Source of the DNA: Nocardioides deserti
GTDB taxonomy: Bacteria > Actinomycetota > Actinomycetes > Propionibacteriales > Nocardioidaceae
Direction: 5' to 3'
NCBI RefSeq assembly: GCF_014266025.1
Contig: NZ_JACMYC010000006.1
Coordinates: 1 to 64,000, forward strand
Length of the DNA: 64,000 nucleotides
Shown: piece by piece, positions 52,818 to 63,348 of the stretch
Layout of the letters: each line of letters starts with the position of its first letter
Numbering within the stretch: position 1 is the stretch's first letter
The notes under the pieces: generated by a model
What the model was told of the DNA's origin: nothing
The model's database searches: none
What the model saw: the letters and a program-made list of their open reading frames with translations, nothing else
Made by a program: the position numbers and the translations under genes

Positions 52818-53938
52818 GAGAGCTCACCCGGCGCGTACGTCGCCACCGCGAGTGCCTCGAGCACCGACGCGGTCGCCGGCCCGAAGCCGAGGATGTCCGC
52901 GTCGTCCATCGCCACGAACCGGCGGTGCCGGCCCGCGGGCGTCTCGGCCAGCGCGGGGAGCCGCTCGAGCAGGCCGTCGACCCCGCCGGCGGACTCGAGG
53001 CCGCCGGACATCATCAGGACCAGGTCGGGCTGGGCGGAGACGAGGCCCTCGTCGGTGAGCGGCTTCATGCCGTTCCAGCCGATCTCCTCGGCGACGTCGT
53101 ACCCCCCGATCGCCTCGATGAGCGAGTCCGCGCCGGAGCCCTCGCCGAACATGTATTAGACGCCGCTCTGCCCGCGGACGTAGAGGAACACCGTGCGGAG
53201 CCGCCGCCCGTCGTCCGCCGGCGCGACTCGGGCGATCTCCGCGGTGACGTCGTCGATCTCCTGCTGCGTGCGCCGCGCGAGCGCCTCGCCCTCCTCCGGC
53301 ACGCCGAGCGCCTCGGCGACGCCGCGGACCAGGCTGCCGACGTTGTCGAGGGTGCGCTCGGGCTCGAGCACGACGACCGGGACACCGGCATCGCGCACCT
53401 GGAGCACGACGTCCCACGGCCCGAGCGAGGTGTCGGTGACGAGCAGCGTGGGGTCGAGCTCGAGGATCGCCTCGGCGACGAGGTCGTGACCGTCCTGGGT
53501 GACCAGCGGCAGGTCGTCGAGCCCCTCGACCTGCGTCGAGACGTCACGGCCGACCAGCACGTCGGAGAGGCCGAGCTCGGCGACGGTGCGCGCCAGGGTG
53601 CCGTGGACGTCGAGGGCGAGGACCCGGCTGGCGTCCTCGACGGTGACCTTCGTGCCCTGCGCGTCGGTCAGCGTCACGGGCAGCTGCTGGACCGGCGACT
53701 CCGCGACCGGGTCGACCTCGTCCTCGGCCGCGACGACCGCCTCGCCCTCCCAGTCCCGCACGTCGGCCAGCGGCTCGACGTCGGCCAGCGGCGGCGCGGT
53801 CCGCACGTCGCTCGTGCCGTCCGCGCCGACCGCGCGCTCGCCCGTGGAGACGCCGCAGCCCGCCAGCAGGAGCGCCGGCAACAGGACGGCGATCAGCGGG
53901 AGGACCGGCACTCGGACGGGGGTCGACAGGACGCGCAC
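52814..53938 (-). pseudogene. hmuT: Heme-binding lipoprotein gene with an in-frame stop
   Basis: A 375-codon reading frame for a periplasmic-type heme-binding lipoprotein (lipobox LLAGC, VTVEDASRVLALD, VSAQPDLVLMMSGGLESAGG) interrupted once by TAA at 53156-53158. The reading frame is the same on both sides: ...RGQSGV, stop, YMFGEGSGADSLI..., so one base change restores it (TAC would give Tyr). The N-terminal part keeps about 260 residues; the rest (about 113) could re-initiate at ATG 53152. Either a recent nonsense mutation, a sequence error, or readthrough. Starts at GTG 53938 with TACCTT seven bases upstream, inside iron-box-like DNA. Confidence 0.85.
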
Positions 53939-53940
53939 GG

Positions 53941-53978
53941 TTGGTAAGGTACACCTAAGTAAGCCAAGCCTTACCAAA
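53941..53978. promoter_or_regulatory. Iron-box-like dyads and hmuT promoter
   Basis: TTGGTAAGG (53941-53949) and CCTTACCAA (53969-53977) are perfect 9-bp arms. Inside is TAAGGT-ac-ACCTAA (53945-53958). The minus-strand 19-mer at 53960-53978 matches 13 of 19 positions of the DtxR/IdeR consensus as I recall it. The hmuT -10 TACCTT (53946-53951) lies within, so a bound repressor would block it. Confidence 0.65.
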
Positions 53979-53991
53979 GGTCTGGACCGAT

Positions 53992-54019
53992 TCGACATTC
54001 TGTCGAGAACATTTTGACA
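53992..54019 (+). promoter_or_regulatory. TCGACA-N3-TGTCGA dyad and -35 of hmuO
   Basis: Perfect dyad at 53992-54006, followed by consensus -35 TTGACA at 54014-54019; a possible -10 TTCGAT is at 54038-54043 (18-base spacing). TGTCGAGA occurs at 54001 and again at 54023. A heme-responsive regulator could bind here. Confidence 0.5.
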
Positions 54020-54102
54020 GCATGTCGAGACCTCCGCTTCGATGACGGGCGTCCCGTCGTGACCGCCCGGTCGCGCCGTCCCGCGCCCCGCAGGAGAGAC
54101 TC

Positions 54103-54783
54103 ATGACCGTGCTCGACGCCGGCCCCACCCCCGCCCTGTCGACCGCCATGCGCGAGGGCTCCCGTGCCGAGCACGAGGACGCCGAAGGCTCGACCTTCAT
54201 GTCCGAGCTGCTCGAGGGGCGCACCTCCGAGGAGGGGTACGCCGCCTACCTGCGCCGCCTGCGCTGCGTGTACGCCGCCATGGAGACCGCTCTGCGCGCC
54301 CGCACCGACGACCCGCTGGTCGCCGCCGTGCACGACCCGGCCCTCGAGCGGCTCGCCGCCATCGACGCCGACCTCGACCACTGGGCGCCCGGGGCACCGC
54401 ACGACCTGGCGGCCGACGAGTCGCCCGCCGCCGCGGCGTACGTCTCGCGCCTCGAGGGCGCGGCCTGGGGCGGCGACCTGGTCGCCCACCACTACACGCG
54501 CTACCTCGGTGACCTCTCCGGCGGCCAGGCGATCGGGCGGGTGCTCGACCGGGCGTTCGACCTCGACGGGGCAGGCACGGCGTTCTACGCGTTCCCGGAG
54601 ATCCCGAAGCCGAAGCCGTACAAGGACGCCTACCGCGCGCGCCTCGACGAGCTCGGCCTCGACGCCGCCGGGGTCGCCCGGGTCGTCGACGAGGTGAAGG
54701 TAGCGTTCCGGCTGAACCAGGCCCTCTTCACCGAGCTCGGAGAACGCATCGATGCCTACCGCCGCGTGGTCCCGCAGGACTGA
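54103..54783 (+). CDS. hmuO: Heme oxygenase (biliverdin-producing)
   Basis: 226 residues, cytoplasmic; breaks down imported heme to biliverdin, CO and Fe2+. Proximal ligand His24 in SRAEHEDAEGSTFM and distal helix YTRYLGDLSGGQAIGR are diagnostic, length normal for HmuO/HO-1 type. AGGAGAG lies five bases before ATG 54103. Divergent from the hmuTUV operon with 164 bases of shared regulatory DNA containing iron-box-like dyads. An epimerase gene follows 30 bases downstream. Confidence 0.95.
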   Translation: MTVLDAGPTPALSTAMREGSRAEHEDAEGSTFMSELLEGRTSEEGYAAYLRRLRCVYAAMETALRARTDDPLVAAVHDPALERLAAIDADLDHWAPGAPHDLAADESPAAAAYVSRLEGAAWGGDLVAHHYTRYLGDLSGGQAIGRVLDRAFDLDGAGTAFYAFPEIPKPKPYKDAYRARLDELGLDAAGVARVVDEVKVAFRLNQALFTELGERIDAYRRVVPQD

Positions 54784-54813
54784 CCTCCGCTCCGACCGCG
54801 CGGGCGACCGCGC

Positions 54814-55617
54814 ATGAAGGTCCTGGTCACCGGCGCCGCCGGCAGCATCGGCCGGGTCGTCTGCCTGGGCCTGACCGACCGCGGCCACGACGTCGTCGGC
54901 CTCGACCGGCTGCCGCAACCGTCGGGCGAGGACGGCCCCTGGTACGCCCTGGACTGCACCGACCCCGACGCCGTCGACGCGGTCTTCGCCGAGCAGTCGC
55001 TCGACGCCGTCGTCCACCTGGCCGGCCACCCCGGCGAGGCCAACCTGCCGGACTCGCTGACCTCCCACGTCGTCACCACCGGCGCGCTGCTCGACGCGAT
55101 GGTGGCCCACGACGTGCGCCGCATGGTCTACGCCTCCTCCAACCACGCCGTCGGCCGCACGCCGCGCCGCGACCTGGTCGGCGTCGACGCCCGCCCGCGG
55201 CCGGACACGTTCTACGGCGTGTCCAAGGTGGCGGCCGAGGCGCTGCTGAGCCTGTACGTCGACCGGTACGGCATCGACGCCGTCGCCTGCCGGATCGGCT
55301 CGTTCCTCCCCGAGCCCGAGACCGTCCGCAACCTCTCGACCTGGCTCTCCCACGACGACTGCGTCCGGATGGTCCACGCCGGCCTCACCGCTACGGCCCC
55401 CGGGTTCGCGGTCCTCTACGGCATCTCCGCCAACACCCGCGCCTGGTGGGACCTCGAGCCCGGCCGCGCCCTGGGCTACGAGCCCGAGGACGACGCCGAG
55501 GCCTGGGCCGACCGGATCCGGCCCTCCCCCGAGGACGACTGGGACGCCGCGCACGTCGGCGGCCCCTACGCCACGGCCACCTTCGAGCGCCCCGCCCTCG
55601 ACCGCCCCTCGGCCTGA
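54814..55617 (+). CDS. NAD-dependent epimerase/dehydratase, uronate dehydrogenase-like
   Basis: 267 residues, extended short-chain dehydrogenase. Nucleotide motif KVLVTGAAGSIGR, VVHLAGHPGE, YASSNHAVG and the catalytic YGVSK. The SSNH...VG segment and short length resemble uronate dehydrogenases (oxidation of glucuronate/galacturonate), but other sugar dehydrogenases share it. It follows hmuO by 30 bases with no clear functional link. Confidence 0.8.
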   Translation: MKVLVTGAAGSIGRVVCLGLTDRGHDVVGLDRLPQPSGEDGPWYALDCTDPDAVDAVFAEQSLDAVVHLAGHPGEANLPDSLTSHVVTTGALLDAMVAHDVRRMVYASSNHAVGRTPRRDLVGVDARPRPDTFYGVSKVAAEALLSLYVDRYGIDAVACRIGSFLPEPETVRNLSTWLSHDDCVRMVHAGLTATAPGFAVLYGISANTRAWWDLEPGRALGYEPEDDAEAWADRIRPSPEDDWDAAHVGGPYATATFERPALDRPSA

Positions 55618-55650
55618 CCCTCCGCCCGCGCGCCTCCCCCGGCGGACATC

Positions 55651-55729
55651 TCGGGGCAGTCCTGCACATACCGAGGGAGATCTGCCCCGATATGTGCAGG
55701 AGTCACCGGTCAACCGGTGACTCCTGCAG
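55651..55729. repeat. Double-palindrome repeat, copy A
   Basis: Starts TCGGGGCAGTCCTGCACATA. First dyad 55662-55699 (CTGCACATA...TATGTGCAG, imperfect centre); second 55695-55728 (TGCAGGAGTCACCGGT...ACCGGTGACTCCTGCA, one central mismatch). The two dyads share TGCAG. Copy B at 61582-61660 is nearly identical and in the same orientation. Confidence 0.8.
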
Positions 55730-55786
55730 CCCGCCGACGCCACCGGCCCTGGACGCGGCTTGGACGGCAGGCGTTCGATGGAGTCC

Positions 55787-56791
<1,005 letters not shown>

Positions 56792-56813
56792 CCGGAGCCG
56801 GCGACGGCCCTCG

Positions 56814-56819
56814 TAGGGT
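56814..56819 (+). promoter_or_regulatory. -10 element, leaderless phospho-sugar mutase
   Basis: TAGGGT, six bases before GTG 56826. Confidence 0.55.
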
Positions 56820-56825
56820 GGCCCG

Positions 56826-58478
56826 GTGACGACGACCGACCCCGCCCTGCTCGACGCCGCCCGCACCTGGATCGCCGAGGACCCCGACCCCCGCACCCGC
56901 GAGGAGCTCGAGCAGGTCGTCGCCCGGGTCGAGGCCGGCGACGCCGCGGCGGCGGCCGACCTGACCGACCGGTTCGCCGGCACGCTGGAGTTCGGCACGG
57001 CCGGCCTGCGCGGAGCGATCGGCGCCGGCCCGAACCGGATGAACCGGGTCGTCGTCACCCGCGCCGCGGCCGGCCTGGTTGCCTACCTCAAGGACATCGG
57101 CGCCACCGGCCCCGTCGTCATCGGGTACGACGCCCGGCACGACAGCGACGTCTACGCCCGCGACACCGCGGAGGTCGTGACCGGCGCCGGCCTGGCTGCG
57201 CACGTGCTGCCGCGGCCGCTGCCGACCCCGCTGCTCGCCTACGCGATCCGCGAGCTCGGCTGCTCGGCGGGCGTGATGGTGACCGCCAGCCACAACCCGC
57301 CGCAGGACAACGGCTACAAGGTCTACCTCGGCGACGGCAGCCAGATCGTGCCGCCCGCCGACGAGGAGATCGCCGCCCGGATCGCGGCGGTCGGCCCGGT
57401 CGCCGACGTGCCACGCGGCAACGGAGGCACCGTGCTGGACGAGAGCATCCTCGACCGGTACCTCGACACCATCGCCGGCCTCGCCGCCGACGGCCCCCGC
57501 GACCTCGACATCGTCTACACGCCGCTGCACGGCGTCGGCGGCACCGCCGTCGCGCAGGTGCTGGAGTCGGCCGGCTTCTCCGAGCCGCGGGTCGTCGCCG
57601 AGCAGGAGCACCCCGACCCGGACTTCCCGACCGTCGCGTTCCCCAACCCCGAGGAGCCGGGGGCGATGGACCTCGCGATGGCGCTCGCCGAGCAGCACGG
57701 CGCCGACCTCGTCGTCGCCAACGACCCCGACGCCGACCGTTGCGCCGCGGCCGTCCCCGGCCCGCACGGCTGGCGGATGCTGCGCGGCGACGAGGTCGGC
57801 GCACTGCTGGCCCACGCGCTGCTGACCAGCGGCAAGCAGGGCACCTACGCCACCTCGATCGTCTCCTCCTCGCTGCTGGGCAAGATGGCCGCGGCGCACG
57901 GCCAGCCGTACGCCGAGACGCTCACCGGCTTCAAGTGGATCGGCCGCGTCGACGGGCTCGCCTTCGGTTACGAGGAGGCGCTCGGCTACTGCGTCGACCC
58001 CGAGCACGTGAAGGACAAGGACGGCGTCTCCGCGCTGCTCCTGCTCTGCGAGCTCGCCGCCCGCGCGAAGGCCGAGGGCCGCGGCCTCGTCGACCTGCTC
58101 GACGACATCGCGCTCGAGCACGGCCTCCACGCGACCGACCAGCTCTCGGTCCGGGTCACCGACCTCGCCGAGATCGCCGCCGCGATGGAGCGGCTGCGCA
58201 CCACCCCGCCGGCCGAGCTGGGCGGGCTCGCCGTCGAGCGGGTCGACGACCTCGCCACCGGCTCGGCCGACCTTCCCCCGACCGAGGGACTGCGCTACTC
58301 CCTCGCGGGTGGTGCGCGCGTCGTCGTACGTCCCAGCGGGACCGAGCCGAAGCTGAAGTGCTACCTCGAGGTGGTCGTGCCCGTCGACCCCGAGGACGGC
58401 GTCGACGCCGCCCGCATCCACGCGGTCGGCCGACTCGACGCCCTCCGCAGCGACATCAAGGCCGCCGCCGGCATCTGA
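56826..58478 (+). CDS. pmmB: Phospho-sugar mutase (PgcA/PmmB type)
   Basis: 550 residues, alpha-D-phosphohexomutase with the usual four domains: phosphoserine loop [13 protein letters not shown], metal loop NDPDADRC, sugar-binding GDEVGALL and [23 protein letters not shown], and phosphate-binding [10 protein letters not shown]. The type with N-terminal FGTAGLRG acts on phosphopentoses and phosphohexoses, so it can interconvert ribose- or deoxyribose-1- and 5-phosphates, linking PNP to DeoC. In M. tuberculosis pmmB lies near deoD. Confidence 0.93.
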   Translation: MTTTDPALLDAARTWIAEDPDPRTREELEQVVARVEAGDAAAAADLTDRFAGTLEFGTAGLRGAIGAGPNRMNRVVVTRAAAGLVAYLKDIGATGPVVIGYDARHDSDVYARDTAEVVTGAGLAAHVLPRPLPTPLLAYAIRELGCSAGVMVTASHNPPQDNGYKVYLGDGSQIVPPADEEIAARIAAVGPVADVPRGNGGTVLDESILDRYLDTIAGLAADGPRDLDIVYTPLHGVGGTAVAQVLESAGFSEPRVVAEQEHPDPDFPTVAFPNPEEPGAMDLAMALAEQHGADLVVANDPDADRCAAAVPGPHGWRMLRGDEVGALLAHALLTSGKQGTYATSIVSSSLLGKMAAAHGQPYAETLTGFKWIGRVDGLAFGYEEALGYCVDPEHVKDKDGVSALLLLCELAARAKAEGRGLVDLLDDIALEHGLHATDQLSVRVTDLAEIAAAMERLRTTPPAELGGLAVERVDDLATGSADLPPTEGLRYSLAGGARVVVRPSGTEPKLKCYLEVVVPVDPEDGVDAARIHAVGRLDALRSDIKAAAGI

Positions 58479-58482
58479 CGGG

Positions 58483-59094
58483 TCAGACGACGATCGTCGC
58501 CACGAGGGCGACGACCCCCACGGCGAGAAGACCGATCTCCACCCAGGCCGGCGTGCGCCGCACCTCGGCGCCGAGCGCGGCGACCTCCGGCGATCCGCGG
58601 CCGACGCCGAGCCGCTTGCGATCCTCCGTGACGAGCTGGTCGATCCGGTTCTCGACGACGTCGGGGTACGACGGCGCCTGGGGCGTCGCGAGGACGTCAC
58701 CGCGACGGGGGTCGCGCTTGGGCGGCCGGGTCGAGGCGAGCGTCGCGCGCAGGGTGTGGCCGATGGCGGGCGAGACGTACCGCTTCTCCCCCACCCGCAC
58801 GGCAAGCACCTGCCGCACGACGACCTCCTCGACGGCGGCGAGCGGGATGGAGACGGTCTCGAGCATGTTGACCAGCACGAGCCGCCGGTCGGCGACCTTG
58901 ACCCGCGGCTTGAGCAGCGCGGCCCAGGCGAGCACGCCGACGAGGAACGCCCCGGCGACCACCGGTGCGGGGAAGTCGTCGACGATGCCGAGGACCAGCG
59001 TGCCGACGGCTGCGACCAGCGTGAGGATGCCGATCGCCAGACCGTTGGTGGGCCGGTAGCGCTCGGTGACCTCGTCGGGTGCTGCGTCGACCAC
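58483..59094 (-). CDS. PH-like membrane protein of unknown function
   Basis: 203 residues. Two transmembrane segments (about 20-40 and 44-62), then [35 protein letters not shown], which has the strand pattern of bacterial PH domains, a basic stretch, and a final membrane helix ([17 protein letters not shown]). A strong ribosome site, GAGGAGGAG, precedes GTG 59094. Divergent from deoC and convergent with the phospho-sugar mutase. Fourth PH-type protein in the window. Confidence 0.78.
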   Translation of the reverse strand: MVDAAPDEVTERYRPTNGLAIGILTLVAAVGTLVLGIVDDFPAPVVAGAFLVGVLAWAALLKPRVKVADRRLVLVNMLETVSIPLAAVEEVVVRQVLAVRVGEKRYVSPAIGHTLRATLASTRPPKRDPRRGDVLATPQAPSYPDVVENRIDQLVTEDRKRLGVGRGSPEVAALGAEVRRTPAWVEIGLLAVGVVALVATIVV

Positions 59095-59151
59095 CGGTTG
59101 CTCCTCCTCGATCCGCTCCGCCCGCCGTCCCGGCAGGCACGACGTCGAGCC

Positions 59152-59157
59152 TATGCT
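59152..59157 (+). promoter_or_regulatory. -10 element, leaderless deoC
   Basis: TATGCT, six bases before GTG 59164. Confidence 0.6.
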
Positions 59158-59163
59158 GAGGCG

Positions 59164-59853
59164 GTGAGCGAACCCTCCATCACCCAGGTCGCCCGGGCCA
59201 TCGACCACACGCTGCTCAAGCCGGAGGCCACCCACGCCGACGTCGAGGCGCTGGTGGCCGAGGCCGTCGAGCTCGGGACGTACTCCGTCTGCGTCTCCCC
59301 CTCGATGCTGCCCGTCGCCGTTCCGGAGGGCAGCGACCTGAAGGTCGCCGTCGTCTGCGGCTTCCCCAGCGGGAAGCACACCTCCGCAGTGAAGGCTGCC
59401 GAGGCCGCCGAGTCGGTCGCCCTCGGTGCCGACGAGATCGACATGGTCATCGACGTCGGAGCGGCGAAGGAGGGCCGGTACGACGCCGTCGAGGCCGACA
59501 TCGCTGCCGTCCGGTCCGCGGCACCCGCACCCACCGTGCTGAAGGTGATCATCGAGTCCGCCGCGCTCAGCGACGACGAGATCGTCGGTGTGTGCCGGGC
59601 GGCCGCCGCGGCCGGTGCGGACTTCGTGAAGACCTCCACCGGCTTCCACCCCTCGGGTGGCGCCTCCGAGCACGCCGTCCGGCTGATGGCGCAGACGGTC
59701 CCCGACCTCCAGGTCAAGGCCTCCGGCGGCGTCCGCACCCTCGACCAGGCCCGCACCATGATCGCCGCCGGCGCCACCCGCCTCGGCGTCTCCGGCAGCC
59801 GCGCGCTCCTCTCCTCCGCCGACGACCAGCCCTCCGGCTCCGCCGGCTACTGA
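59164..59853 (+). CDS. deoC: Deoxyribose-phosphate aldolase
   Basis: 229 residues. Class I aldolase splitting deoxyribose-5-phosphate to glyceraldehyde-3-phosphate and acetaldehyde. Schiff-base Lys156 in [22 protein letters not shown], the [11 protein letters not shown] strand and KASGGVRT (proton-relay lysine) are diagnostic. GTG start with leaderless promoter. Fits downstream of PNP and the mutase in deoxynucleoside salvage. Confidence 0.96.
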   Translation: MSEPSITQVARAIDHTLLKPEATHADVEALVAEAVELGTYSVCVSPSMLPVAVPEGSDLKVAVVCGFPSGKHTSAVKAAEAAESVALGADEIDMVIDVGAAKEGRYDAVEADIAAVRSAAPAPTVLKVIIESAALSDDEIVGVCRAAAAAGADFVKTSTGFHPSGGASEHAVRLMAQTVPDLQVKASGGVRTLDQARTMIAAGATRLGVSGSRALLSSADDQPSGSAGY

Positions 59854-59905
59854 CCCCGACCCGCGCTGAGTCGTCTCGGCCGGCGGGGGTGGGTACCGGC
59901 GGGGC

Positions 59906-60301
59906 ATGAGCGACGACAAGCGCCCCAGCGTCCCCCTGGCCGAGCTCGCCGGCGGCAAGGTCCGTCTCGTCGGGCAGTGGGTGGTCGGCCTCCGCCGCAC
60001 CACCAGTACCGAGGACCCGACCGAGCGGACGGGCGAGCCGTTCGCGGTCTCGCGGCGCTGCCGGCACCAGCTCGCCGACCTCAGCAAGGGGCACATCGAC
60101 GCCGACGGCTGCCTGGTCTGCCCCTGGCACCAGAGCAAGTACGACGTCAGCACCGGCAAGATGGTGGAGGGCCCGCGGGGCTTCCTCACCTACCACGGCC
60201 CGGCGCGGGGCTACCGCCAGTTCGTGGCGGCGTACTCCAAGGTGCTCAAGCTCCGGCGCGGCCGCGCCCACGTCGTCGGGGACCGGGTCGAGGTCGACTG
60301 A
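59906..60301 (+). CDS. Rieske [2Fe-2S] domain protein
   Basis: 131 residues, a single Rieske domain: CRHQLADL (Cys-X-His) and CPWHQSKYD (Cys-X2-His) bind the cluster. No other domain or membrane segment is seen, so it is probably a small electron-transfer ferredoxin or a modulator. No oxygenase gene is adjacent. Sits between deoC and the kinase-like gene. Confidence 0.9.
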   Translation: MSDDKRPSVPLAELAGGKVRLVGQWVVGLRRTTSTEDPTERTGEPFAVSRRCRHQLADLSKGHIDADGCLVCPWHQSKYDVSTGKMVEGPRGFLTYHGPARGYRQFVAAYSKVLKLRRGRAHVVGDRVEVD

Positions 60302-60346
60302 GGCGCCGGCTGAGGAGATCGGACCGGTCCACGGCAGAATGCCCCG

Positions 60347-60949
60347 GTGCGCGCCCGGGTGATCGTCCTCGCCGGCCCCTCGGGGTCGGGCAAGTCCCGG
60401 CTGGCGGAGCGGATGGGGCTGCCGGTGCTTCGCCTCGACGACTTCTACAAGTCCGGCGGTGACCCGACGCTCCCCCGCATCGAGCACGGCGCGAACGCGG
60501 GCATGGTCGACTGGGACCACCCCGACTCCTGGCTGCCCGACGACGCCCTCGCTGCGATGCGGGTGCTGTGCGAGGAGGGCCGCGCGGAGGTGCCGGTCTA
60601 CGACATCGCGCACGACGGCCGCTGTGGGTGGCAGATCCTCGACCTCGAGGGGTCGCGGTTCTTCGTCGCCGAGGGCATCTTCGCCCCCGACGTCGTCCGG
60701 CCGGCGCGCGAAGCGGGGCTGCTCGCCGCGGCGTACTGCATCCGCCGCTCGCCCCTCCGCACATTCTGGCTGCGCCTCCAGCGCGACCTGCGCGAGCACC
60801 GCAAACCCCCGCTGGTGCTGGTCCGCCGCGGCATCGCCCTCATGCGCGCCCAACGCGAGGTGGTCGCCGACGCCGTCGCCAAGGGGTGCGTGCCGATGAC
60901 CCCGGACGAGGCCTGCGCCGACGTCCGCCGGCTCACCGCGGCGCCGTGA
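60347..60949 (+). CDS. Uridine-kinase-like P-loop protein
   Basis: 200 residues. P-loop VLAGPSGSGKS near residue 8, RLDDFYKSGGDPTLP typical of uridine/cytidine kinases, VYDIAHD, and FFVAEGIFAPDVV. Likely phosphorylates uridine or a related nucleoside. GTG 60347 with CAGAAT six bases upstream. Its stop overlaps the start of a C39-like gene (GTGA), implying linked function. Confidence 0.88.
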   Translation: MRARVIVLAGPSGSGKSRLAERMGLPVLRLDDFYKSGGDPTLPRIEHGANAGMVDWDHPDSWLPDDALAAMRVLCEEGRAEVPVYDIAHDGRCGWQILDLEGSRFFVAEGIFAPDVVRPAREAGLLAAAYCIRRSPLRTFWLRLQRDLREHRKPPLVLVRRGIALMRAQREVVADAVAKGCVPMTPDEACADVRRLTAAP

Positions 60950-61458
60950 CCCTCCCGTGGGGTGCGGCGCTGCGCCAGCCCGACCGGCTCTCGTGCGGGG
61001 CATCGGTGCTGGTGGCGGCGCACATGCTCGCCGACGAGGAGTACGCCGCGACGGCCGGGCGCGCCTTCGCCGCCGAGGCGCTCGCCCTGCACCGCCGGGT
61101 GACCGGCCCACGCTCGCGCGACGGCCGCGCGCAGCTGCCCTGGCCGCGCTCCATCGGCACGCCGCCGTGGGCGGTGGCCCGCGAGCTCACGCTCGTCGCC
61201 GGCGTGCGCCACCGCGTCCGCCGCGCCCGGTGGTCCACGCTCCAGGACGCACCCGGCCCCTCGGCCCTCTACGTCGGCAACCGGTGGCTCCCGCGCCACG
61301 TGGTGCTCGTGCTCGACGCCGACGAGCAGCGCCTGCGCCTCTACGACCCCTCCCACGGCGGCCTGGCGACCGTCACCCGGAAGGCGTTCGAGGGCGGCCG
61401 ACTCCGCGTGGCCGGCTGGGACCGGCCGTGGTTCGTCGTCGCCGCGGCCCGCTCCTGA
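60946..61458 (+). CDS. Papain-fold C39-like protein
   Basis: 170 residues. RQPDRLSCGAS puts a Gln before Cys17; RHVVLVLDAD places His118 before a strand, and LYDPSHGG gives Asp134. This Gln-Cys-His-Asp order is that of C39-type cysteine peptidases. The usual context of C39 (ABC exporter, bacteriocin) is absent. It is translationally coupled to the uridine-kinase-like gene. Could be an inactive or repurposed papain-like domain; target unknown. Confidence 0.7.
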   Translation: MTLPWGAALRQPDRLSCGASVLVAAHMLADEEYAATAGRAFAAEALALHRRVTGPRSRDGRAQLPWPRSIGTPPWAVARELTLVAGVRHRVRRARWSTLQDAPGPSALYVGNRWLPRHVVLVLDADEQRLRLYDPSHGGLATVTRKAFEGGRLRVAGWDRPWFVVAAARS

Positions 61459-61581
61459 CGCGCGCCGCGGACGTCGTGCGAAGGGTGGGCCGTGTGCTCG
61501 GCCCTCGTGACGCCCCGCGGTGCGGAGCATGACTCGAAAGTGTCGCGCCGCGGCTCCTGCTCCGTCGTCGCCGCGCACTTA

Positions 61582-61660
61582 TCGGGGCAGTCCTGCACAT
61601 ACCGGGGCAGATCTGCCCCGGTATGTGCAGGGGTCACCGGTTAACCGGTGACCCCTGCAC
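61582..61660. repeat. Double-palindrome repeat, copy B
   Basis: Same unit as at 55651-55729. Here both dyads are perfect: 61593-61630 (38 bp, CTGCACATACCGGGGCAGA and its complement) and 61626-61659 (34 bp, TGCAGGGGTCACCGGTT and its complement), sharing TGCAG. Lies between the C39-like gene and the adenosine deaminase stop. Confidence 0.85.
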
Positions 61661-61685
61661 CCGCCCGGCACCTGCCCGACAGCGG

Positions 61686-62789
61686 TCAGCCGACGAGCTC
61701 GGCGGCCAGCGCGGCGTACCCCGGCTTGATGACGGCGGAGATGATCTCGAGCCGCTGGTCGAAGGGCAGGAACGCCGACTTCATCGCGTTGATGGTGAAC
61801 CACTCGAGGTCGCGGGCGCCGTAGCCGAACGCCTCGACGAGCGACCACATCTCCTCGGTCATCGAGGTCCCGCTCATCAGTCGGTTGTCGGTGTTGACGG
61901 TGACGCGGAACTTCAGCTCCTTGAGCAACCCGATGGGGTGCTCGGCGATCGAGGCGGCGGCACCGGTCTGGAGGTTGGACTTCGGGCACATCTCGAGCGG
62001 GATGCGCGTGTCGCGGACGTACGCCGCGAGCCGGCCGAGCTCGACGCGGCCGTCCTCGCTGACGGTGATGTCGTCGATGATCCGCACGCCGTGGCCGAGC
62101 CGGTCGGCGCCGCACCACTGGATGGCCTGCCAGATAGACGGCAGCCCGAACGCCTCGCCGGCGTGGATGGTGAAGTGGGAGTTCTCGCGCTGGAGGTACT
62201 CGAACGCGTCGAGGTGGCGGGTGGGCGGGTAGCCCGCCTCCGCGCCGGCGATGTCGAAGCCGGCGACCCCGCGGTCGCGCCAGGCGACCGCGAGCTCGGC
62301 GATCTCCATCGAGCGGGCCTGGTGCCGCATCGCGGTGAGCAGCTGGCGTACGACGATCCGGTCGCCGGCGCCGGCGCAGCCCTCGTCGAAGCCGCGCTGC
62401 ACCGCCGCGACGACCTCGTCGAGGCTGAGCCCGTCCCGGACGTGCTGCTCGGGGGCGTAGCGGACCTCGGCGTACACCACGCCGTCCGCCGCCAGGTCCT
62501 CCACGCACTCGCGGGCGACGCGGGTCAGCGCGTCCGGGGTCTGCATGACGCCGACGGTGTGGTCGAACGTCTCGAGGTAGCGCTCCAGCGACCCGGAGTC
62601 GGCCGACTCGGTGAACCAGCGGCCGAGCTCCTCGGCGCCGCCGCTCACGGGCAGCTCGTGGCCGCTCTCGGCGGCGAGCTCGACGATCGTCTGCGGGCGC
62701 AGGCCGCCGTCGAGGTGGTCGTGCAGGAGGACCTTCGGTGCCCGGCGCACCTGCTCCTTGGTCAGCGGGGCGGGGGCACTATCTTGCAT
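61686..62789 (-). CDS. add: Adenosine deaminase
   Basis: 367 residues, zinc enzyme converting adenosine and deoxyadenosine to (deoxy)inosine. Metal and catalytic motifs: HDHLDG (first His pair), [10 protein letters not shown] with the catalytic Glu, CPKSNLQTG and [11 protein letters not shown]. Gives inosine to PNP. ATG 62789; ATG 62798 is an alternative. Divergent from a MaoC-type gene, 57 bases away. add closes the syntenic set seen also in M. tuberculosis (Rv3313c). Confidence 0.95.
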   Translation of the reverse strand: MQDSAPAPLTKEQVRRAPKVLLHDHLDGGLRPQTIVELAAESGHELPVSGGAEELGRWFTESADSGSLERYLETFDHTVGVMQTPDALTRVARECVEDLAADGVVYAEVRYAPEQHVRDGLSLDEVVAAVQRGFDEGCAGAGDRIVVRQLLTAMRHQARSMEIAELAVAWRDRGVAGFDIAGAEAGYPPTRHLDAFEYLQRENSHFTIHAGEAFGLPSIWQAIQWCGADRLGHGVRIIDDITVSEDGRVELGRLAAYVRDTRIPLEMCPKSNLQTGAAASIAEHPIGLLKELKFRVTVNTDNRLMSGTSMTEEMWSLVEAFGYGARDLEWFTINAMKSAFLPFDQRLEIISAVIKPGYAALAAELVG

Positions 62790-62846
62790 GCGGACCATCC
62801 AAGCATCCCGCTGCTCGTCTACAACATCGCTGCAAGGAGCACCTTC

Positions 62847-63302
62847 ATGCGCACGTTCGCCAGCTTCGAGGAGGTCGCCGAGGCGGCCGGGACCGACATC
62901 GGCTCGACCGACTGGGTGGAGATCGACCAGCAGCGGGTGGACCGGTTCGCGGAGGCCACCGGCGACCACCAGTGGATCCACGTCGACGTCGAGCGCGCGA
63001 AGACCGGCCCCTTCGGCGGCACCATCGCCCACGGCTACCTCACGCTCTCGCTCGTGCCGTGGCTCGGCAGCCAGGTCTTCGAGCTCGACACCCCCGGCGC
63101 GAAGCTGAACTACGGTGTCAACAAGGTCCGCTTCCCCAACCCGCTCCTGGTCGGCAAGCGCGTCCGCGGCCACGTCGCCTTCGGTGAGGTCACCGACATC
63201 CCCGCCGGCAAGCAGCTGGTCATCAAGTACACCGTCGAGATCGAGGGCGAGACCAAGCCCGCCTGCGTCGCCGAGACCGTCGTCCTGCTCCTCGCCGACT
63301 GA
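62847..63302 (+). CDS. MaoC-type enoyl-CoA hydratase/dehydratase
   Basis: 151 residues, hot-dog fold. The hydratase 2 motif, with Asp and His of [11 protein letters not shown] and [12 protein letters not shown], is complete, so it probably hydrates (R)-specific 2-enoyl-CoA. AAGGAG lies seven bases before ATG 62847. Family resembles NodN/MaoC proteins. A stand-alone gene. Confidence 0.9.
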   Translation: MRTFASFEEVAEAAGTDIGSTDWVEIDQQRVDRFAEATGDHQWIHVDVERAKTGPFGGTIAHGYLTLSLVPWLGSQVFELDTPGAKLNYGVNKVRFPNPLLVGKRVRGHVAFGEVTDIPAGKQLVIKYTVEIEGETKPACVAETVVLLLAD

Positions 63303-63348
63303 CGCGCTCCGCTGGTCGCACGGCGGGCGCGGCGGGCACGGCGACCGC

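Noticed and set aside
53156..53158. UAA recoding (selenocysteine or pyrrolysine) in hmuT
   Set aside because: UAA is not the codon used for either amino acid, and no special structure is seen nearby; a nonsense mutation or sequence error is simpler.
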